This document shows, piece after piece, positions 57,038-62,682 of a stretch of 62,682 nucleotides of DNA. How positions within the stretch are numbered: position 1 is the stretch's first letter; each line of letters begins with the position of its first letter. Source of the DNA: Prochlorococcus sp. AG-418-I21. Its GTDB lineage: Bacteria; Cyanobacteriota; Cyanobacteriia; PCC-6307; Cyanobiaceae. The notes under the pieces are model-generated. The model saw nothing but the letters and a program-made list of their open reading frames with translations. It was not told the origin of the DNA and made no database searches. The stretch covers positions 1-62,682 of the forward strand of contig QCMA01000003.1 of the NCBI GenBank assembly GCA_003214115.1, in the 5' to 3' direction. The translations under genes and the position numbers were made by a program.

Positions 57038-57637
57038 TCATCTAAACCAACTTGGTTCTTTACCAGGAGTCCATTTAATATTGCAACCTAAAGAAGGCAT
57101 CTGATTTGAAGGATAAGAATTATCTTGATTCAAATCTTTTACAGCAGAGCGCAAATCTTTTCCAGATAGAGGGATATTATTACCTGGTCTACTATCGTCT
57201 AATTGGCCATGATAAAACAATAAAAAATTACCATCCCCTATATTTGAAAAAAGATAAAAATCTGGGGTGCAAGCCGCTTTTAATTCCTTAGCAAAATTTT
57301 GATTTTCATCATATAGATAAGGAAAACTCCATCCCTGTGATTGTGCTTGAAATCTCAAATTTTTAGGAGAATCTGCAGGATGAGTGACAATATCATTACT
57401 AGAGATTGCCACTGTTTGAACTGAATTTTCAATTTCTTTACTTAAGGTCAAAATTTGATTCTCAATATATTTAACAAATGGGCAATGGGCACAAATAAAC
57501 ATTAAAAGTAAATGCCGATTATCTAGATTATGAGAATTAAAATATTCATTTTTTGAAGAATTAGCATTTAACATTTGGAAATTAGGTAATTGAAAACCTA
57601 ATTCCAAAACCATAGAATTTGTTCTGACCATATTCAA
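57038..57637 (-). CDS. thioredoxin-fold redoxin (AhpC/TSA-like, CxxC)
   Basis: LLLMFICAHCPFVKYIENQI; KAACTPDFYLF. Confidence 0.88.
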   Translation of the reverse strand: MNMVRTNSMVLELGFQLPNFQMLNANSSKNEYFNSHNLDNRHLLLMFICAHCPFVKYIENQILTLSKEIENSVQTVAISSNDIVTHPADSPKNLRFQAQSQGWSFPYLYDENQNFAKELKAACTPDFYLFSNIGDGNFLLFYHGQLDDSRPGNNIPLSGKDLRSAVKDLNQDNSYPSNQMPSLGCNIKWTPGKEPSWFR

Positions 57638-57737
57638 GTTAAAAATTCTTTTATATTTGAAAATTATTGTATATTTTGCAGTAATCCGTAAAGATAGGTA
57701 CTTTTATATAGGAGAATATATAGAAATAATAAACAAA

Positions 57738-58520
57738 ATGCTTCTAAATCTAACTGGTAAAAAAATTCTTGTTACAGGAATTGCCAACAATCGTTCAATA
57801 GCATGGGGTATCGCTCAACAACTTTCAAAAGCTGGCGCAGAACTTGGAATCACATATTTGCCTGATGATAAGGGAAGATTCGAATCTAAAGTTAGAGAAC
57901 TAACTGAACCTTTAAACCCATCGTTATTTTTGCCTCTTGATGTTCAAAATCCAGCTCAAATTGAAGAAATCTTTAAAAATATAAAAGACAATTGGGGGCA
58001 AATTGACGGATTAGTTCACTGCCTAGCATTTGCAGGACGCGATGAATTGATTGGAGATTATAGTGCTACCACTTCAGAGGGTTTTGATAGGGCTCTTAAT
58101 ATAAGTGCTTATTCGTTAGCCCCTTTATGTAAAGCAGCAAAACCACTTTTTAGTGATGGTGCTGGAGTTGTCTCATTAACTTATTTAGGATCAGAAAGGG
58201 CGATTCCTAACTATAACGTAATGGGCGTTGCTAAAGCAGCTTTAGAAGCTTCAGTAAGATATCTTTCTGCAGAACTTGGTCCCGAAAAACAAGTCAGAGT
58301 TAACGCAATAAGTGCTGGGCCTATAAGAACACTTGCGAGTTCTGCTATAGGTGGCATTTTAGATATGATTCACAATGTTGAAGAAAAGGCTCCTTTACGC
58401 AGAACAGTCACTCAAACAGAAGTAGGTAATACTGCTGCTTTTTTATTGAGTGATCTTTCTAGCGGAATTTCAGGCCAAACAATTTATGTTGATGCGGGTT
58501 ACTGCATTAATGGAATGTAA
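57738..58520 (+). CDS. fabI: enoyl-[acyl-carrier-protein] reductase (NADH)
   Basis: LTGKKILVTGIANNRSIAWGIAQQLSKAGAELGITY; YLGSERAIPNYNVMGVAKAALEASVRYL. Confidence 0.96.
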   Translation: MLLNLTGKKILVTGIANNRSIAWGIAQQLSKAGAELGITYLPDDKGRFESKVRELTEPLNPSLFLPLDVQNPAQIEEIFKNIKDNWGQIDGLVHCLAFAGRDELIGDYSATTSEGFDRALNISAYSLAPLCKAAKPLFSDGAGVVSLTYLGSERAIPNYNVMGVAKAALEASVRYLSAELGPEKQVRVNAISAGPIRTLASSAIGGILDMIHNVEEKAPLRRTVTQTEVGNTAAFLLSDLSSGISGQTIYVDAGYCINGM

Positions 58521-58540
58521 ACTAAGTTTTTTGCATAAAA

Positions 58541-59146
58541 ATGTCATCTCTAAGGCAATCTGAAATAAAAAGAAAAACGAATGAAACAGATATTTCTGTA
58601 TTTATAAACTTAGATGGAAATGGGATTTCCGAGATTGATACCGGGATTCCATTCCTAGATCACATGCTTCATCAAATATCCAGCCATGGTTTGTTCGATT
58701 TAAAAATAAAAGCAATTGGAGATACTCATATTGATGATCATCATACAAATGAAGATGTAGGAATAGCATTAGGCAAAGCATTTTCAAAAGCCTTGGGAGA
58801 AAGAAAAGGAATAAGCAGATTTGGACATTTCTTTGCCCCATTAGATGAAGCATTAGTTCAAGTGACTCTAGACTGCTCTGGTAGACCGCATCTATCTTAT
58901 GATCTTCAATTAAAAGCCCCTAGAATAGGAAATTATGATACTGAACTAGTAAGAGAGTTTTTTATTGCCTTTGTAAATAACAGCGGTATTACCTTGCATA
59001 TTAATCAAATACGAGGTAGTAATTCACATCATATAGTTGAGGCGTGCTTTAAAGCTTTTTCAAGAGCAATGAGAATGGCTACCGAAATAGATCTAAGAAG
59101 ATCTGATTCAATTCCAAGCAGTAAAGGAATGCTTGAAAATCAATAA
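58541..59146 (+). CDS. hisB: imidazoleglycerol-phosphate dehydratase
   Basis: [60 protein letters not shown]. Confidence 0.97.
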   Translation: MSSLRQSEIKRKTNETDISVFINLDGNGISEIDTGIPFLDHMLHQISSHGLFDLKIKAIGDTHIDDHHTNEDVGIALGKAFSKALGERKGISRFGHFFAPLDEALVQVTLDCSGRPHLSYDLQLKAPRIGNYDTELVREFFIAFVNNSGITLHINQIRGSNSHHIVEACFKAFSRAMRMATEIDLRRSDSIPSSKGMLENQ

Positions 59147-59219
59147 AATAGGAATTTTTTTCGAATCAGCCACAATTCAGTTGATTTTTGGCGAAGATGG
59201 ATAGAGATATTATTATGTT

Positions 59220-60704
59220 GTGACTAATTTACAAGATAAAAAAATTGATAAATTTAAAATTTTTGATAAAGAAGATTGGTCAAGTGCGTATCAAAATGTA
59301 GAAAAGGAGCTAACTAAAGAGCCTCTAACAATTACAAAAGGTAATAATATTAAAAATTTAAATGGAACATTATTAAGAAATGGACCAGGAATATTAGAGA
59401 GAGGTGGACAATGGGTTCATCATCCATTTGACGGTGATGGAATGATAACTTCCATAAAATTCGAAAATGGTCAGCCATTTTTAACAAATAGATTTGTTAA
59501 AACTAAAGGCTATTTAGAAGAAGAAAAAATAAATAAATTTATTTATAGAGGTGTTTTTGGGACACAAAAAAATGGAGGAATTTTAAATAATGCATTAGAT
59601 CTAAAATTCAAGAATATCGCTAACACTCATGTCATTAAATTAGGAGATCAAATTCTCGCGTTATGGGAAGCAGCCGGCCCACATGCAATGGATCCTGAGA
59701 GTCTTGACACTATTGGTTTAACAACACTAAAAGGGGTACTCAAGCCTAACGAAGCATTCAGTGCTCATCCCAAAACAGACCTAAACTCAAATGAATCTTC
59801 AGAACTTTTAGTCACTTTTGGAGTACAAACCGGGCCAAAAAGCACTATTAGATTAATGGAATTTAATAATACTGGTAAAAATTCTGGAGAGCTCATTTTT
59901 GATAGAAAAGATACCTTAAATGGCTTTGCATTCCTTCATGATTTCGCAATTACAACTAATTGGGCAATATTTTTACAGAATGCTATTGATTTCAATCCTC
60001 TTCCATTTGTAATGGGTCAAAGAGGAGCAGCACAATGTCTAAAGTCAAACCCAAATAAAAAGGCAAAGTTTTTTATCATCCCCAGAGAAAGTGGATTATT
60101 TAGAGGTCAGCCACCGTTAACAATAGATGCTCCAGAAGGATTCGTTTTTCATCATGTAAATGCATTTGAAAAAGATTCCAAAATCATATTAGATAGTATT
60201 TTTTATGATGATTTCCCATCAGTTGGTCCAGAGGAGAATTTTAGGGATATTGACTTTGATAAATATCCAGAAGGGAAACTGAAAAGATCAATTATCGATC
60301 TAAAGAAAAAAACTAGTGAACTTGAAACTTTAAGTGAACAATGTTGTGAATTTGCTGTTGTTAACCCTAAAAACTTAGGATTAAAAGCAACTTTTAGTTG
60401 GATGGCAAGCACATCTCAAAAGCTGGGGAACGCTCCACTTCAAGCAATAAAAAAAATAAATTTAACTTCAAAGGAAGAGATTTCTTGGTCAGCAGGTCCA
60501 AGTGGATTCGTAAGTGAACCAATTATGGTTCCATCAGAAAACTCTTCAAAAGAAGATGAGGGATTCTTATTTATACTTCTATGGAACGGAGAACGAAGAG
60601 GAAGCGATTTAGTGATATTAGACGCAAAAGACTTAAAAGAATTAGCTGTTTATGAATTACCCATTTCAATTCCTCATGGCCTTCATGGATCTTGGGTTAA
60701 TTGA
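59220..60704 (+). CDS. carotenoid oxygenase (RPE65/apocarotenoid cleavage family)
   Basis: WVHHPFDGDGMI, AFLHDFAIT, FVFHHVNAFE, IPHGLHGSW (four His ligands); GTG start. Confidence 0.93.
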   Translation: MTNLQDKKIDKFKIFDKEDWSSAYQNVEKELTKEPLTITKGNNIKNLNGTLLRNGPGILERGGQWVHHPFDGDGMITSIKFENGQPFLTNRFVKTKGYLEEEKINKFIYRGVFGTQKNGGILNNALDLKFKNIANTHVIKLGDQILALWEAAGPHAMDPESLDTIGLTTLKGVLKPNEAFSAHPKTDLNSNESSELLVTFGVQTGPKSTIRLMEFNNTGKNSGELIFDRKDTLNGFAFLHDFAITTNWAIFLQNAIDFNPLPFVMGQRGAAQCLKSNPNKKAKFFIIPRESGLFRGQPPLTIDAPEGFVFHHVNAFEKDSKIILDSIFYDDFPSVGPEENFRDIDFDKYPEGKLKRSIIDLKKKTSELETLSEQCCEFAVVNPKNLGLKATFSWMASTSQKLGNAPLQAIKKINLTSKEEISWSAGPSGFVSEPIMVPSENSSKEDEGFLFILLWNGERRGSDLVILDAKDLKELAVYELPISIPHGLHGSWVN

Positions 60705-60706
60705 AT

Positions 60707-61282
60707 TTAAGAAAAAATTTCAGTTAAATCTGGAATAATTTTTTTTAATGCTTTACCTCTATGACTACAAGAGTCTTTAATATCATTATTCATTTCTGCG
60801 AAAGTTAATCTGGTAGAACTCTCCTCAAAAATTGGGTCATACCCAAAACCACCTTTCCCTCTCGGGTTTAAAATAATATTGCCATGACATTTGGCCTCAG
60901 ATTCAATAATAACTTCACCATTTGGGGAACAAACACAAATATTGGCAATAAAGAAAGCACCTCTTTTTTGAACTCCATCAAGTTCTTTTAAAACTCGTTC
61001 AATTCTCTTCTGATCATTTTCTGCATATCTAGATGAGTAAATGCCTGGCTTACCATCTAGTGCTTCAATACAAATTCCTGAATCATCTGCTATTGAGAAA
61101 TTATTTGTTTTTCTCGAAACTTCGCTTGCTTTTTTAATTGCATTATCTCTAAATGTCAGTCCATCCTCTTCAACTTCTAATGATTCTGGCTGGAGTAATA
61201 ATTTACAATTAACTCCAGCCAGCAATTTTTTATATTCTTCAATTTTACCTTTATTCTTACTCGCTAAATATAAATTTTTCAT
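60707..61282 (-). CDS. RdgB/HAM1 non-canonical purine NTP pyrophosphatase
   Basis: LYLASKNKGKIEEYKKLL; ADDSGICIEALDGKPGIYSSRYA; GKGGFGYDPIFEE; SHRGKALKKI. Confidence 0.94.
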   Translation of the reverse strand: MKNLYLASKNKGKIEEYKKLLAGVNCKLLLQPESLEVEEDGLTFRDNAIKKASEVSRKTNNFSIADDSGICIEALDGKPGIYSSRYAENDQKRIERVLKELDGVQKRGAFFIANICVCSPNGEVIIESEAKCHGNIILNPRGKGGFGYDPIFEESSTRLTFAEMNNDIKDSCSHRGKALKKIIPDLTEIFS

Positions 61283-61284
61283 CC

Positions 61285-62682
61285 TTATTTTCCTTCCAAA
61301 TTTATAAATACTTGACCCCACTCTAATAACTCATCTAAATAAGATTCTTTTGGTGCTTCACAATATAACCTTAAAAGAGGTTCTGTTCCTGAAAACCTAA
61401 AAAGAAGCCAAAAATTTTTATCAATTCTCAACTTTATTCCATCAGTCTTTGAGATACTTTTTAACTTGTGATTATTAATATTGTCAGGAATATTATGTAT
61501 GATATGTTCTTTTACATTATTTTTTTCTGACTGATTTGGAAATTTAATATCAATTCTTTTATAAAAACTTGGCCCAAAATCTTTTTGAATTTCATCTAAA
61601 GTTTCATATAAATATTGAGATTTTTCAGCAATTCCATTTAATAAAACCATCGCTGCATATAGAGCATCTCTTTCAGGCATAAAGTCGCCGAAACCAACTC
61701 CCCCAGATTCCTCTCCTCCAATAAATATTTTCTCTTTAATCATTTTTTCGGCAATATATTTAAAGCCAACTGGAAGTTCAAAAACATCTCTCTTTTGACT
61801 CTCTGATATATTTTTAATGATATCTGAACCACTAACAGTCTTTAAAACTGGATAAGAATTATTTTTAATTTCGCCCAAATAGCTAATAAAGTATGGTAGT
61901 AAATCTTGAGTACTAGAGTATCTTCCTTTTTCATCAATAGCCGCAATTCTGTCACCATCACCATCAAATATAATTCCTAGAGTTTTCACTTCATTTGTTG
62001 AATTTTTCATGAGTATTTGATTAAGATCATCTACATAATTGAAAAGAGGTTCAGGAGGTTTTCCTCCGAAAAAAGGATCAGCATCTTTCCTGATTTCTGT
62101 AATAACTTCTATATCACTAGAAGCGAAAATCTCAGCCATACAATTTGCAGCTGAACCATGCATAGAATCTACAAAAATTCTCAATTTCAATTTTTTCAGT
62201 CTATTAGAAATAAAGTCAATATCAAAAAGGGATTTAATTCTATCTAAATGAAATTTCTTAATATCTACCAATTGATTAACACCATCTATTTTCTCAATTG
62301 AATTTCCAAGCATTAATCTTTTTTCAATTTCACTTGTAAAAGATTCGTCAACAGAACATCCATTAAAGCTCTTTATTTTCAGACCTAGCCAATTATATGG
62401 ATTATGACTTGCTGTAATTACTAACGCTCCAAGACAACCGACTTCTTTGGCATAGAAACTACAAGAGGGTGTTGTAACAAAGCTATTAGATAAGATCGGT
62501 TCGAAACCACATCCTCTTACAAAAGGCACTATCTGCTTGGCAAATTCACAAGCCATAAATCTACGATCATATCCAATAATAATTTTCTTTGAATTAACTT
62601 CTTTATAGTATTGATAATGCAACTCCTGGCATGCAGCAACAACAACTCTTGAAAGATTAGATAAATTAAAATCAAATCCAAT
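61285..62682 (-). CDS. phosphoglucomutase/phosphomannomutase (5'-truncated by the window edge)
   Basis: VITASHNPYNWLGLKIK; IIFDGDGDRIAAIDEKG; GGEESGGVGFGDFMPERDALYAAM; RFSGTEPLLRLYCEA; frame stays open to window end. Confidence 0.93.
   Translation of the reverse strand: MGFDFNLSNLSRVVVAACQELHYQYYKEVNSKKIIIGYDRRFMACEFAKQIVPFVRGCGFEPILSNSFVTTPSCSFYAKEVGCLGALVITASHNPYNWLGLKIKSFNGCSVDESFTSEIEKRLMLGNSIEKIDGVNQLVDIKKFHLDRIKSLFDIDFISNRLKKLKLRIFVDSMHGSAANCMAEIFASSDIEVITEIRKDADPFFGGKPPEPLFNYVDDLNQILMKNSTNEVKTLGIIFDGDGDRIAAIDEKGRYSSTQDLLPYFISYLGEIKNNSYPVLKTVSGSDIIKNISESQKRDVFELPVGFKYIAEKMIKEKIFIGGEESGGVGFGDFMPERDALYAAMVLLNGIAEKSQYLYETLDEIQKDFGPSFYKRIDIKFPNQSEKNNVKEHIIHNIPDNINNHKLKSISKTDGIKLRIDKNFWLLFRFSGTEPLLRLYCEAPKESYLDELLEWGQVFINLEGK

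Overview
The window is a compact, AT-rich picocyanobacterial chromosome segment. Protein sequences and gene order match high-light Prochlorococcus (Pcb-era photosystem gene set, degenerate phycoerythrin remnant, PTOX, Hli); the exact strain cannot be fixed from sequence reading alone. It holds one complete rRNA operon on the minus strand (16S - tRNA-Ile(GAT) - tRNA-Ala(TGC) - 23S - 5S, about 12.2-17.3 kb), plus tRNA-Thr(TGT) and tRNA-Phe(GAA). Photosynthesis and electron-transport genes include psaE, petB/petD, psbB/psbT, psbM, psbE/F/L/J, ycf48, rubA, ndhC/K/J, chlD and a PTOX-type alternative oxidase. Cell-division genes are minC/D/E. Housekeeping genes include mutM, prmC, tsaC, nrdR, rps1, metK, a UvrD-type helicase, CCA transferase, mtaP, fabI, hisB, folK, a photolyase and a RdgB-type NTPase. 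No mobile element, prophage, CRISPR array or defence island was recognised. The least explained parts are: (1) a cluster of very short ORFs at about 6.58-7.32 kb, missed by the supplied ORF track, including a TTG-start Hli protein and a polyglutamine microprotein; (2) the degenerate phycoerythrin remnant (cpeS-like plus cpeB-like) with an overlapping uncharacterised 59-aa ORF at 35.4-36.6 kb; (3) a flavin dehydrogenase-SelD fusion; (4) a short protein resembling only the N-terminus of NdhF/NuoL. I did not find convincing evidence for an entirely new multi-gene system; the candidates are microproteins and domain-level oddities.
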